Source: Candidatus Sysuiplasma jiujiangense (GTDB lineage Archaea > Thermoplasmatota > Thermoplasmata > Sysuiplasmatales > Sysuiplasmataceae). Taken from it: 64,000 nucleotides of DNA. The notes under the pieces are model-generated. The model made no database searches. It saw only the letters and a list, made by a program, of their open reading frames with translations, and was not told the DNA's origin. Position numbers and translations under genes: made by a program. Shown here piece by piece: positions 17,987-27,083 of the stretch. The DNA is taken from NCBI GenBank assembly GCA_019721075.1, contig JAHEAD010000007.1, positions 34,150 to 98,149 of the forward strand, written 5' to 3'. Position 1 is the stretch's first letter, and every line of letters starts with the position of its first letter.

Positions 17987-18690
17987 TCATGATCTGGCAC
18001 CCTTTGCGAGCAGCCTGACATTGTGGCATATCTCCCTTGCAGGCACCTCGTTTCTCCTGCTCACTGGTTTCCTGCACCTGAGCCTCTCACCGAATATCGC
18101 CTTCTCCATGTGGTGACGTGTTTCAGCCATGCTCATTCTGTGGTATCTGCTCCGGAACCTGTTCACGAATCTCATCGAGTAGTATGTCATGCTGTCGAAT
18201 GCATCGCTGATATTCCGGGGGAGTACTGCATTGCCCTTCGGCCTGAAACAGGGCTGCAGTCCGGCAGCCCTTGCAGAGTTGCAGCATCTGTGGTTCCAGT
18301 AAGCACTGCCGGCCGCCATGGCTGTGGCGGCGGATTGTTCCGGCACCTCATTCATGAGCTGATCGAGCTGGGTGCTGTCATGCCATGTGCCTGCTGTCCT
18401 TACAGCCAGTGTCATCAGCGAATCTGTGCCGGAGAGCACATGTATCTTGCCGTAATCCTTCCTCTCTTCCCTGTACCTGCTGCTCCTCCATGAGCCTGAG
18501 CCGTGGAGGAGCAGGCCGGATGAGTCAATCGCGATGGTCGACTCCTCCTTCCATGCACCCTCTGCCGTATGCTCAAGGAGCGATTTCAGCGTACCCTCCA
18601 TGGAAGGCATCCTGTTGTATGCCGCTGGAAACTCTGGACCGGCACTTACACCAGAGGATCCCCTGATTCCTTTGCAGGCCTGTTAAGAAT
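17987..18690 (-). pseudogene. IS4/IS5-type DDE transposase C-terminal relic
   Basis: The 207-residue minus-strand frame contains the first catalytic Asp block (TIAIDSSGLLLHGSGSWR), the YGKIHVL strand, a region GSAYWNHRCCNSARAAGLQP where the second Asp would be, and YHRMSMAETRHHMEKAIFGE carrying the final Glu. The N-terminal DNA-binding part is absent and the second catalytic Asp seems replaced (AAGSAYW). It is therefore an inactive fragment of an IS5/IS4-class element. It abuts the 5' end of the NTF2-repeat gene. Confidence 0.65.
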
Positions 18691-19528
18691 CTTTGATTCT
18701 GAATCCGGAACTATTCCCATTCCTGCCGGCAGGAGATATGGCATTCCCGAAATTTAACGTTTTCCACACAATTTTCCTGGAGAGCTATAAATGATATAGT
18801 TCAAATCAGAATTTTATCTGCCTAAAAATACTATCATCATTTCAGGAATTTTGAAACTGTATTCCTCTTCCTCTTTTATAATGAAGCGGAAGCAGGCAGC
18901 GTGAATCCCTTCCAGAGTGCAGGAGGCAAATTATTTTGAGTGCCCGGCTTCGGACCGGACATGGTTTTACGTGTGACCTTTCGGGAATTTTACTTTCGAT
19001 TTGTGGTGATAGCTGAAAAGCGCGTCTGCCCAGGCAGACAGAACTATCTCATCTTCCGTAAACACCATCTTCCCCGTGCCGAGAGCATCTGCAAGCGAAC
19101 AATACCATTTAGCTGGTTTGGTTGAGGCGAGCTATCTGTGCTTTGTGTCGTTTCCTTACCGGTATGCCTCGACAGCATCGGATGCACCAGCTCACAGCAG
19201 CTTGACCTCGCAAACGGTTTTCAACGTGATTGCAGGGTGGGCAGGCGCGCTGTATCTTACCGGTTCATATATCATGTCAAGCCTTCACGTTTCCGTTCAA
19301 CTTGCGGAGAGGCTGAATGTCTGTTGCTAACACAGACAGTCAAATCAAAGAAGAGTGAAATTGATATGCCGGACCTGACCAGGGTGCAAATCGGCATGCG
19401 TCATATGTGGAATGATGAGATGCCGTCATCCTGCGCTGTTATTGGATGACCTGAGGCATTATGCTCGCAGCCGGCCAATGTTTATCTGAAATCCAACGTC
19501 ACCTGCACCGCGTGGTTGATTGTACGAT
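18691..19528. other. Gene-free stretch containing a dispersed relic repeat
   Basis: No full gene is supported over about 840 bp. Positions about 18944-19025 resemble 62824-62905 in sequence and, weakly, in translation (FREFYFRFVVIAEK against VREFHFRNVVVTEK). The rest shows no recognised feature. Confidence 0.45.
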
Positions 19529-20311
19529 TTACAGCCTGACTTTGAGTCCGCTCGGATCCAGTCTGTATTTCCCGAAGTCATTTGTTGAAAGCAGAAAAGA
19601 GCCGTCAAACACCGGACCGTCGCGACATACAAGGTAACCGTCAATTGAGCAGGCATCGCATATTCCGAAACCACATTTCATGTATCTCTCCACAGCGATC
19701 TGAGATTTTATCCCGTTCTGCTCCGCAATCTCTGCCAGCTTGTAGAGCATAATCTCAGGGCCGCAGGCAATAAGGCAATCGTAAGTTCTCGACCGCATCA
19801 ATTTCTCTGCCACTTCCGTGGCAAACCCTCTGTGCCCCTCCGAGCCGTCGTCCGTGGAGACTAGAAATTCATTCGCATACTTCTTCATCCTGCCGCAAAA
19901 GAACAACTCATCAGCGCTTCGTGCTCCAAAGACTACGTCGACAACAGCCTTTCTGGAAAACTCTTCGGCAGCAGTTACAACCGAAGCTATGCCTGTCCCA
20001 CCGCCGACAACAAGCATCCTCTTTCCATTTGGTTTGAAACTGTTGCCAAAGACTCCTCTGATGCCAATTCTCTGGCCGACCTCCATCTTTGACAGATATG
20101 ATGTTGTTTGACCTATCGTTCTGAACGTGAAGCCTTTCTTCCTGGCATTGTATGAGAGCGACATGGGGACCTCCCCTGCTCCCGGCGCCCAAACCATCAC
20201 AAACTGTCCCGGCTGTGCTTTCCTGGTATCGTCATACCGAATAGTCCAGATGTCTTTCCCCTCGCATGTTATCTCTCTGATTTCGGCAATCTCAAGGGTT
20301 CCTGTGGGCAA
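19529..20311 (-). CDS. pyrK: Dihydroorotate dehydrogenase electron-transfer subunit
   Basis: A 260-residue ferredoxin-reductase-type protein. The N-terminal FAD domain includes PGQFVMVW, PMSLSYN and IGIRGVFGNSF. The NAD-binding part includes LVVGGGTGIAS and IACGPEIM. The C-terminal [2Fe-2S] cluster motif is YMKCGFGICDAC with a fourth Cys in LVCRDGPVF. In PyrDB-PyrK enzymes it passes electrons from dihydroorotate oxidation to NAD+ in pyrimidine synthesis. It overlaps the 3' end of pyrD by 20 nt, which supports one heteromeric enzyme. Confidence 0.93.
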   Translation of the reverse strand: MPTGTLEIAEIREITCEGKDIWTIRYDDTRKAQPGQFVMVWAPGAGEVPMSLSYNARKKGFTFRTIGQTTSYLSKMEVGQRIGIRGVFGNSFKPNGKRMLVVGGGTGIASVVTAAEEFSRKAVVDVVFGARSADELFFCGRMKKYANEFLVSTDDGSEGHRGFATEVAEKLMRSRTYDCLIACGPEIMLYKLAEIAEQNGIKSQIAVERYMKCGFGICDACSIDGYLVCRDGPVFDGSFLLSTNDFGKYRLDPSGLKVRL

Positions 20312-21212
20312 TTCCGATCATCTCCTTTATGTTCTTCAGGTTCTCCCTCTCCATGAAGTCAGAGAGTTCCGAAATCACCCTGCCGAAAATGCCACTGCCG
20401 AATTCCGCGACAGCCGTTCCGATCTGGAAGGCGCAGGCGCCCGCCATTATATACTCGGCGGCATCGAGTCCCGTGTAAATTCCTCCCACTCCAACAACTG
20501 GAATGGAACATCTCTCGTAAACTTCATATACGCATCTTAGGCCGATAGTTTTTATCGCCCTTCCTGAGAGTCCGCCATATTTGTTTGACAGAACAGGCAT
20601 TCTCAACTTGGCCGATATGGCCATTGCCTTGACAGTGTTTATGCACACAATCGCATCTGCACCTGAGGATTCGGCCGCCTCGGCAAGGTCTGCAATATCT
20701 GCTACATTGGGTGTGAGCTTTGCCCAAACAGGAATATCGACCGCATCCCTGACTGAATGAACAATCTCCGAAACATCTTCCTGTGTGCTTCCTATCTCAG
20801 AGCCAACTCCCTTTGCATGGGGGCAGCTCAGGTTGAGTTCCACCGCTGCTGTCCCGGCTTCCTCCATCTCCGAGGCGATTTGTGAAAACTCATCGCCGCT
20901 TGCTCCGAATACGCTTCCGATAACCGTAACGCCCTTGGAAACCAGTGAGCGGATCACATCCGTATAATTCCGTATTCCAGGGTTTGGAAGACCCATTGCG
21001 TTGACCATTCCTTCCTCTGTGACGTAAACTGTAGGATTTCTGTAACCGATTCGCGGTTCAAGGCCAATAGATTTGGTTACCACTGCTCCAGCCCCATCCC
21101 TGTATGCCCTGTACATCGATTCTGCCGTCTCGCCAAGTATGCCGCTGGCGAGAAGAGTTGGGTTTCTTATTGGAATTTTCCCGATTTCACATCTTAATTC
21201 CGGTGCTTCCAC
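20292..21212 (-). CDS. pyrD: Dihydroorotate dehydrogenase (class 1B) catalytic subunit
   Basis: A 306-residue FMN TIM-barrel protein with NPTLLASGILG near the N-terminus, AVELNLSCPHAKG (the catalytic base is Cys, as in class 1B), VWAKLTPNV, VCINTVKAM and the FMN-phosphate loops VVGVGGIYTG and FQIGTA. It oxidises dihydroorotate to orotate in pyrimidine biosynthesis. The start is GTG at 21212. It is translationally overlapped with pyrK downstream. Confidence 0.93.
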   Translation of the reverse strand: MEAPELRCEIGKIPIRNPTLLASGILGETAESMYRAYRDGAGAVVTKSIGLEPRIGYRNPTVYVTEEGMVNAMGLPNPGIRNYTDVIRSLVSKGVTVIGSVFGASGDEFSQIASEMEEAGTAAVELNLSCPHAKGVGSEIGSTQEDVSEIVHSVRDAVDIPVWAKLTPNVADIADLAEAAESSGADAIVCINTVKAMAISAKLRMPVLSNKYGGLSGRAIKTIGLRCVYEVYERCSIPVVGVGGIYTGLDAAEYIMAGACAFQIGTAVAEFGSGIFGRVISELSDFMERENLKNIKEMIGIAHRNP

Positions 21213-21320
21213 GGTTATACGGTTAAGGACGCAGGTTATATGAATTCTGTTGATGAACCTTATCCAATTTATTTCTGCCAGTTATCGAAAAATATTATTT
21301 TGCCGGAATTTATCACCGTT

Positions 21321-22190
21321 TCAGGGGGACGTTATTTGCATATAGCCTATTTCGATATTCAGGTCTGTTATATTGAAAATCGAAAGCTGAATACTGTTGC
21401 TGCTAACCTCAATTGAATATTCTCCGCCAGTACCGGTAGGCGGAATGCCTGTAACATTCTGCAGCTTTCCGAAAGACTGTTTAAGATATTTCGCCCAAGC
21501 TTCTGTATAACTGGAGTGTATGGTGAGGTTGAGATCGCCAATTTCGCCTGAACCGAACGAAACGCTTCGGTTTGAGAAATATGTGCTTGTCAGAGAAACA
21601 GGTCCATCGCCAGAGACAGTGAAATCCCGACCGATAAGTGAAATAAGATTGATTGTTATTGAGGCTCCGTTTGAACCTTTTGTGACACTTAGTTGCGGGC
21701 CCTCCTGGACGAAGGCAACACTTCCCTGGCTGAGTATTACTGCACCTCCTTGATATGCAACTGTCTGCGGTGTGTAGTACTGATTGCCAACATTGGTCGA
21801 TAATGATCCGTTTATTGAGTAATACTCGGTGACATTAGAATGCGCCAGTTTAAGCTGGTAGCTGAGGGAGGCAGAAAAGGACGTACTGGAAAAGCTCACG
21901 CGCCCATTTGTCGGCGAGGCAAAAGGAGCAGATCCCGGCGTTCCCAGCACCATTGTCGCTGTCATTGGATAGGGCCATTTCCCGGATTCAAGATTGTAAT
22001 TCTGTATCTGAAGGGCGGAGAATTCGCCGTAAAGCTGCTGCATGTGGTTGTATTCCTGTGTCTTCATGTAAACGGGCACATAGCCAATCATGTAGAGATT
22101 TATGAATGAAAGCACGATCAGCAGGATGAACATGGTTGCTATTGCACCTGCCACCCCTTTCCTGTCAGCGTACAGCTTCTTTACTGTCAT
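21321..22190 (-). CDS. Pilin-like exported protein
   Basis: A 289-residue protein with a short basic leader and a hydrophobic helix directly after it (YADRKGVAGAIATMFILLIV). This is the archaeal type IV pilin-like (class III) signal arrangement, with likely processing after RKG. The rest is a beta-rich, Ser/Thr/Asn-rich extracellular domain with sequons. It may be a pilus or surface-adhesion component. No archaellum or pilus assembly ATPase is nearby. The specific family is not recognised. Confidence 0.6.
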   Translation of the reverse strand: MTVKKLYADRKGVAGAIATMFILLIVLSFINLYMIGYVPVYMKTQEYNHMQQLYGEFSALQIQNYNLESGKWPYPMTATMVLGTPGSAPFASPTNGRVSFSSTSFSASLSYQLKLAHSNVTEYYSINGSLSTNVGNQYYTPQTVAYQGGAVILSQGSVAFVQEGPQLSVTKGSNGASITINLISLIGRDFTVSGDGPVSLTSTYFSNRSVSFGSGEIGDLNLTIHSSYTEAWAKYLKQSFGKLQNVTGIPPTGTGGEYSIEVSSNSIQLSIFNITDLNIEIGYMQITSP

Positions 22191-22304
22191 TCAAGCCGCT
22201 ACATCTTCCGTTTGGCTCTTTTTAAACATTACACTCCAGTTTCAACTGTGATAATCACATTTAATAAGGCCGAGAGATAACCGCTAAGACGGGCAGGCAC
22301 GAAA

Positions 22305-23684
22305 ATGATGATCTATGACACAATGTCTCGCGGCAAGGTGAAATTCATCCCGCAGAAACAGGGAGAAGTAAGCATCTATGTCTGCGGCCTGACAGTATAT
22401 GATTCAATGCATGTCGGTCATGCAAAGTCATTCGTTTCATTTGATTTCATTGTCAGGTATCTGAAATTTGCTGGCTATAAGGTAAATCTTGTCGTCAACA
22501 TCACAGATATCGACGACAAGATCATAAAAAGGGCGAATGAGAAGGGAATTGAAGCGCTCAAACTGTCATCGGTGTATGCTGCGGAGTTCATCAGTGATAT
22601 AGATTCGCTGCTGATCGACAGGGCGATTGTCTATCCTAAGGCAAGTGAACACATCGGCGATATAATGGCAATGATCGTCTATCTGCAGGAAAACGGCTTC
22701 GCATATGAGCTTGAAGGGAGCATCTATTTTGATATAGCAAAGACAAAGGACTATGGTAAACTTTCCGGGCAGTCGATCAGCCAGATACTCTCCGGAGCGA
22801 GAGTGGAGGTCAATGAGAGAAAGCGGAACCCTGCGGACTTCGCTCTATGGAAGGCGGCAAAAGAGGGGGAAATAAGCTGGGAGAGCCCGTGGGGAAGGGG
22901 CAGGCCGGGCTGGCATATCGAGTGCTCTGCAATGTCTATGAAGTATCTCGGACAGACACTCGACATCCATGGCGGGGGTGAGGACCTTATATTCCCCCAT
23001 CATGAGAACGAAATACAGCAGAGCGAAGCTTACACAAAGAAGAAATTTGCCAATTACTGGATGCATGTCGGCCTGCTCAATTTTTCTGGCGAAAAGATGT
23101 CCAAGTCATTACACAATTTTGTGACAGTGCGGGAACTGCTTTCAAAATACAGGCCGGAATCGCTCCGTTTCTTTTTTGCCGGCAGTCTATACCGGAGACA
23201 ATCGGAATTCGGCATGGAGTTGCTCGAGGAAAGCGAACAGGCCCGCAGAAAATTGGAGGGCTACGTTCAGGAGCTCCTTTCCGTGGAATCCGAGTCAGGT
23301 TCGGGTGAGGAACTGGCATCGTCAATGCTGAATTCATTCAGGGAGCTGATGGATGATGATTTCAATACACGCGACGTCATAGCTATGCTCTTCACTAAAC
23401 TCCATGAAGCAAGAAGAATGAAGGAAGCCGGGCAGATATCCGGAAAGGGGGCGAAGAGCATAATTTCTGCGTTGAAGGAAATCAACGGCGTTCTAAGAAT
23501 CATGAATGAGGATGCATTTATCAGGCAGACACTGGAAAAAGAAGTCCTCCTCCTCATAGAGCGCAGGGAGAACGCCAGGAAGGCAAGGCGGTTTGATGAA
23601 GCGGATGCAATCAGGGCAAGACTGAGCGAAATGGGCATTGTGCTTGAGGACACGCCTGAAGGTGTCAGATGGCGTAAGAAATAG
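22305..23684 (+). CDS. cysS: Cysteinyl-tRNA synthetase
   Basis: A 459-residue class I synthetase that charges tRNA-Cys. It has the zinc-ligand Cys in YVCGLTVYD, the HIGH-type motif HVGHAKS, GGGEDLIFPHHENE, the block RPGWHIECS and the KMSKS loop (EKMSKSLHN). The C-terminal helical domain ends RFDEADAIRARLSEMGIVLEDTPEG, typical of CysS. The start is ATG 22305 (a second ATG follows), about 40 nt after a TTTAATAA promoter-like element. Direct Cys charging fits the absence of SepRS/SepCysS here. Confidence 0.96.
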   Translation: MMIYDTMSRGKVKFIPQKQGEVSIYVCGLTVYDSMHVGHAKSFVSFDFIVRYLKFAGYKVNLVVNITDIDDKIIKRANEKGIEALKLSSVYAAEFISDIDSLLIDRAIVYPKASEHIGDIMAMIVYLQENGFAYELEGSIYFDIAKTKDYGKLSGQSISQILSGARVEVNERKRNPADFALWKAAKEGEISWESPWGRGRPGWHIECSAMSMKYLGQTLDIHGGGEDLIFPHHENEIQQSEAYTKKKFANYWMHVGLLNFSGEKMSKSLHNFVTVRELLSKYRPESLRFFFAGSLYRRQSEFGMELLEESEQARRKLEGYVQELLSVESESGSGEELASSMLNSFRELMDDDFNTRDVIAMLFTKLHEARRMKEAGQISGKGAKSIISALKEINGVLRIMNEDAFIRQTLEKEVLLLIERRENARKARRFDEADAIRARLSEMGIVLEDTPEGVRWRKK

Positions 23685-23689
23685 AAAAT

Positions 23690-25360
23690 TCAGTTATGTG
23701 TGTAGTAGAAGAGCAGTTTCTCTCCTTTCCTTCTCAGATTCACGAACCCGAACCTCTCAAACTGGATTGGCACGTCGATAGCTACGTCCTTTACCGATGG
23801 TTCCGCAAATCCGCTTATCTTTGATCCGTCCACCATCACAACCTCGCACGGAACTGCGCCGTCAACTGGTGCCCACTGTATTCTCGGTATGTTTTTGTTA
23901 TCTCTTCCGGTGAATAATCCCTTCCTTCCGCTGAGAACGAGATTGCAGTAGTCTTTCAGCCTTATCTCCTGTCCTCTGAATCGGTCCGCGTCTGCGGAAG
24001 GTATATACACATACCTTCCCGCGTCTATGCGCCTCTTGCCTTTTTCCGGCCGATCCGGATGAAGCGGTACCTCCACGTAATCTATGTCCGGGGCGTTCTC
24101 TATTTCAATTCTCGCTGGGGTGTCGGCAAAGAAGTACCTGTTTGCATCTGCCTCAAGGAATTTCCTGTTTTCCGAATAAAGCGACTCCACCGGCACAGTG
24201 ATGTCATTGAGACTCATTCCGAAATTCAGTATGAAATTTCTGATTGCCTCCGGCTTTATTCCCCTTGAGCGCAAAGACTGGAGGCTCCATGTCCTCGGAT
24301 CGTCAAATCCGGAATATTCACCGCTCTCAATTTCTTTCATTGACTTGCTTTTGCTTATCTTGACGCCAGAAATGCGCAGCAGGCCGAAGTGTTCGAATCT
24401 CGGTCCTGTTATTCCCAGTTTGCCCCATATGAATTCCTCCATCAAATCCTCCATATAGAGGTCCTTGCCTCTGATTACATGTGTCATTCCGAGTTCTATG
24501 TCGTCTACGGCCCACGAAAATTCGAGCATGGGCCACACTTTATATCTTGTTCCCACTCTTGGATGACTCCTGTCTGAAATTCTGCAGAGCACCCTGTCTC
24601 TGAAAGCAGGATTCTTGTGCTTCATATCCGTCTTCGCCCTGAGAACCGCCCTGCCCTCCTCGAATTCTCCGGAGAGCATTCTATTCCACAGAGCAATGTT
24701 TTCGTCAACGTGCCGGTCTCTGTGCTGGCACTCATTCCCGTTTTCTCTGTTCTTTCTCAACTCTTCTGCGCTGCACTCGCAGACATATGCTATTCCCTCC
24801 TGTATTAGCCTCAGAGCCCAACTGTAGAAAAGTTCCAGCCTGTCTGATTTGTAGTATTCTGCATCCCACCTGACGCCAAGCCATTCCAGCCCTTCCTTTA
24901 TCAGATCATATGAAAAAAGCTGCGGCAACTTTTCTTCCGAGCCTATTGTGTCGTCATAGATGAGCAGTAATTTTCCGCTGTATTTCTTTGCATATTCATC
25001 ATTCAGTATTATCATTCTGCTGTTGCCTATGTGAAGAGCGCCGGACGGATATGGTGCCAGTCTCACGGTGAAGCCGGGGCCTGCGCCCTCAAGTTGCCGG
25101 AGCTGCTGAATCTTCTCCTTTTTCTCTTTCTTCAGCAGTTCAGGCGCTCTTTCGGTCAGCTCTCTGTTCTGCATTTCCAGAGACATTGAATTGACTTCCG
25201 CAACCACTCTGGATATCAGCACCATCGCCTCCTTTGCGCTGGCATTCTTGAATTTGGCCATTATTCTGCCCAGAACTGCGTTAACCTCCGCCTTCCCGTC
25301 ATGCAATATGGCGTTCTGGAGGGCGAGAAGACGTGCCTCAAATTCCATTTGTTCCGTCAT
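23690..25360 (-). CDS. gltX: Glutamyl-tRNA synthetase, archaeal type
   Basis: A 556-residue class I synthetase of the archaeal/eukaryotic GluRS-GlnRS type. An N-terminal helical extension (about 90 residues) precedes the catalytic domain with RLAPYPSGALHIGNSR (HIGH region), DDTIGSEE and VKISKSKS (KMSKS region). The C-terminus is the beta-barrel anticodon domain with the RLKDYCNLVL pattern. In archaea it glutamylates tRNA-Glu and also tRNA-Gln for amidation by GatDE. Its 3' end lies 5 nt from the convergent cysS stop. Confidence 0.95.
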   Translation of the reverse strand: MTEQMEFEARLLALQNAILHDGKAEVNAVLGRIMAKFKNASAKEAMVLISRVVAEVNSMSLEMQNRELTERAPELLKKEKKEKIQQLRQLEGAGPGFTVRLAPYPSGALHIGNSRMIILNDEYAKKYSGKLLLIYDDTIGSEEKLPQLFSYDLIKEGLEWLGVRWDAEYYKSDRLELFYSWALRLIQEGIAYVCECSAEELRKNRENGNECQHRDRHVDENIALWNRMLSGEFEEGRAVLRAKTDMKHKNPAFRDRVLCRISDRSHPRVGTRYKVWPMLEFSWAVDDIELGMTHVIRGKDLYMEDLMEEFIWGKLGITGPRFEHFGLLRISGVKISKSKSMKEIESGEYSGFDDPRTWSLQSLRSRGIKPEAIRNFILNFGMSLNDITVPVESLYSENRKFLEADANRYFFADTPARIEIENAPDIDYVEVPLHPDRPEKGKRRIDAGRYVYIPSADADRFRGQEIRLKDYCNLVLSGRKGLFTGRDNKNIPRIQWAPVDGAVPCEVVMVDGSKISGFAEPSVKDVAIDVPIQFERFGFVNLRRKGEKLLFYYTHN

Positions 25361-25467
25361 TCAAACCTATCCTGTGTATGCTCCATGTATATTAATGCGG
25401 AGAGTCCAGCCTCATTTTAATATACCCTGCCGGTTTAATTATTGCCTGTCCGGAGCCAGGGAACTCT

Positions 25468-27039
25468 TTGACTTACATAAGAGAAGGTAAAATCAGCGAA
25501 AGGCTGTACCAGAGGAATATTGCTGCCGCCGCCGGAGAACTGTCAACACTAGTTGTTCTGCCCACCGGTCTCGGTAAAACCGTTATAGCACTGCTTGTCA
25601 TTGATAATGTGCTGGCGAATTCCCCGGGAAAAATACTGTTCATGGCTCCCACGAAGCCCCTGGTGGAACAGCATTTCAACTTTCTGAAGGAAAAACTCAC
25701 ACTGGCTGAAGGGGACATGGCTCTGATGACCGGTGAGATTCCTGCCGGCGTCCGCAGCAGACTGTGGAAGACTTCAAAGGTAATTGTCTCCACGCCACAG
25801 GTCGTCGAGAATGACGCTGAATCCGGCCACTGTGACCTGACTGGTTTCTCCCTGCTCATTTATGACGAATGTCACAGAGCAAGAGGAGATTATTCTTATG
25901 TCAGAATCGCACGAATGCACTCTTCAGCAGGAGGCGGAGGGCTTGTTCTCGGCATAACGGCCTCTCCGGGCAGCGATCCATCCTCTGTTGAGGAGATATG
26001 CAATGTTCTCGGCATAAGACACATAGAGGTCAGAACAGAGGAGGATCCGGATGTGGAACAGTATGTACAGGACACTTCAATCAGGTGGGTTGACATTGAA
26101 CTCTCTGAAGAACTCTCGGCATTATCGGGTGAACTTCGTTCGATGCTTGGAGAGAGAATTGAGAAATTGAAAAATCTCAACGCATTGCCAAGAGAGTCCC
26201 AGGGTTCTACAAAGGATCTCCTCACTGCGGGCAGGGAACTGTCAATGAAACTTTCCGCAGGGATGAAAAACAGAGCGCTATTTGATTCCATGCGTATCCA
26301 GTCGGAGGCAATCAAGATCGCGCACTCAATCGATCTCGCGGAAACGCAGACTGTATATGCACTCAGGAAATTTGTCGAGAAGCTCATTTCGGAGGCGGAT
26401 GGGAAGGCATCGAAAGCCTCTTCCTTCATTGTGAGCGATGAGCATTTCGGCATAGTGCAGTCGATGCTTTCGTCAATCGGGCACGAACATCCCAAGATCT
26501 TTAAATTGAAGGAAATAGTCTCCCGTCAGCTTGAAAGTGTTCCTGCGAGCAGGATAATGGTATTCACACAGTTCAGGGACACGGCGGAAATCGTGCAGAA
26601 GGAACTCTCACAGATTCCCGGCGCGAATGTGGTGAAACTCATCGGGCAGGGGACACGAGGAGAGGACAGGGGTCTCCGTCAGAGCCAGCAGAAAGAGGTT
26701 GTTTCCAGGTTCAGCTCCGGCGGTGCCAACGTTATGATATCCACTTCAGTCGGCGAAGAGGGACTGGACATCACCTCCACTGACATGGTGATATTTTACG
26801 AGCCCGTACCATCGGAAATCAGGCTTATTCAGAGAAAAGGGAGGACTGGAAGACTGAGTTCAGGCAGGGTTGCCATACTTGTCACGAGGGGAACGAAGGA
26901 TGAAAGTTTCTATTATTCCTCAAAGAGAAAGGAGAGGATGATGAAGATGGCACTGATGGCGCTGAATGAGAAATTGAGCGGCAGGAGCGTCGGCTTTTCT
27001 GAAAGAGAGGCAAAGCAGAAGACAATTTTTGAATTCTGA
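25468..27039 (+). CDS. Hef/FANCM-type DEAH helicase without nuclease domain
   Basis: A 523-residue SF2 helicase: RLYQRNIAAAAGE, Walker A LVVLPTGLGKTV, LIYDECHRARGDYSY (DECH box), GITASPGS, and in the second RecA domain VFTQFRDTAEIV, ISTSVGEEGLDI and LIQRKGRTGRL. This is the helicase half of Hef (FANCM/Mph1 class), which remodels stalled forks and flap structures. Full Hef also has a C-terminal ERCC4 nuclease and tandem HhH; this protein ends about 40 residues after motif VI, so those are absent. The start is TTG at 25468. Confidence 0.88.
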   Translation: MTYIREGKISERLYQRNIAAAAGELSTLVVLPTGLGKTVIALLVIDNVLANSPGKILFMAPTKPLVEQHFNFLKEKLTLAEGDMALMTGEIPAGVRSRLWKTSKVIVSTPQVVENDAESGHCDLTGFSLLIYDECHRARGDYSYVRIARMHSSAGGGGLVLGITASPGSDPSSVEEICNVLGIRHIEVRTEEDPDVEQYVQDTSIRWVDIELSEELSALSGELRSMLGERIEKLKNLNALPRESQGSTKDLLTAGRELSMKLSAGMKNRALFDSMRIQSEAIKIAHSIDLAETQTVYALRKFVEKLISEADGKASKASSFIVSDEHFGIVQSMLSSIGHEHPKIFKLKEIVSRQLESVPASRIMVFTQFRDTAEIVQKELSQIPGANVVKLIGQGTRGEDRGLRQSQQKEVVSRFSSGGANVMISTSVGEEGLDITSTDMVIFYEPVPSEIRLIQRKGRTGRLSSGRVAILVTRGTKDESFYYSSKRKERMMKMALMALNEKLSGRSVGFSEREAKQKTIFEF

Positions 27040-27083
27040 TGTAGCGTAACTGTAAATTAGACAAGCGGCAATACCATTGAACC

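Noticed and set aside
17884..18021. N-terminal extension of the NTF2-repeat protein to 18021
   Set aside because: The first 46 residues overlap the transposase relic; ATG 17883 is followed directly by a proper signal/anchor helix.
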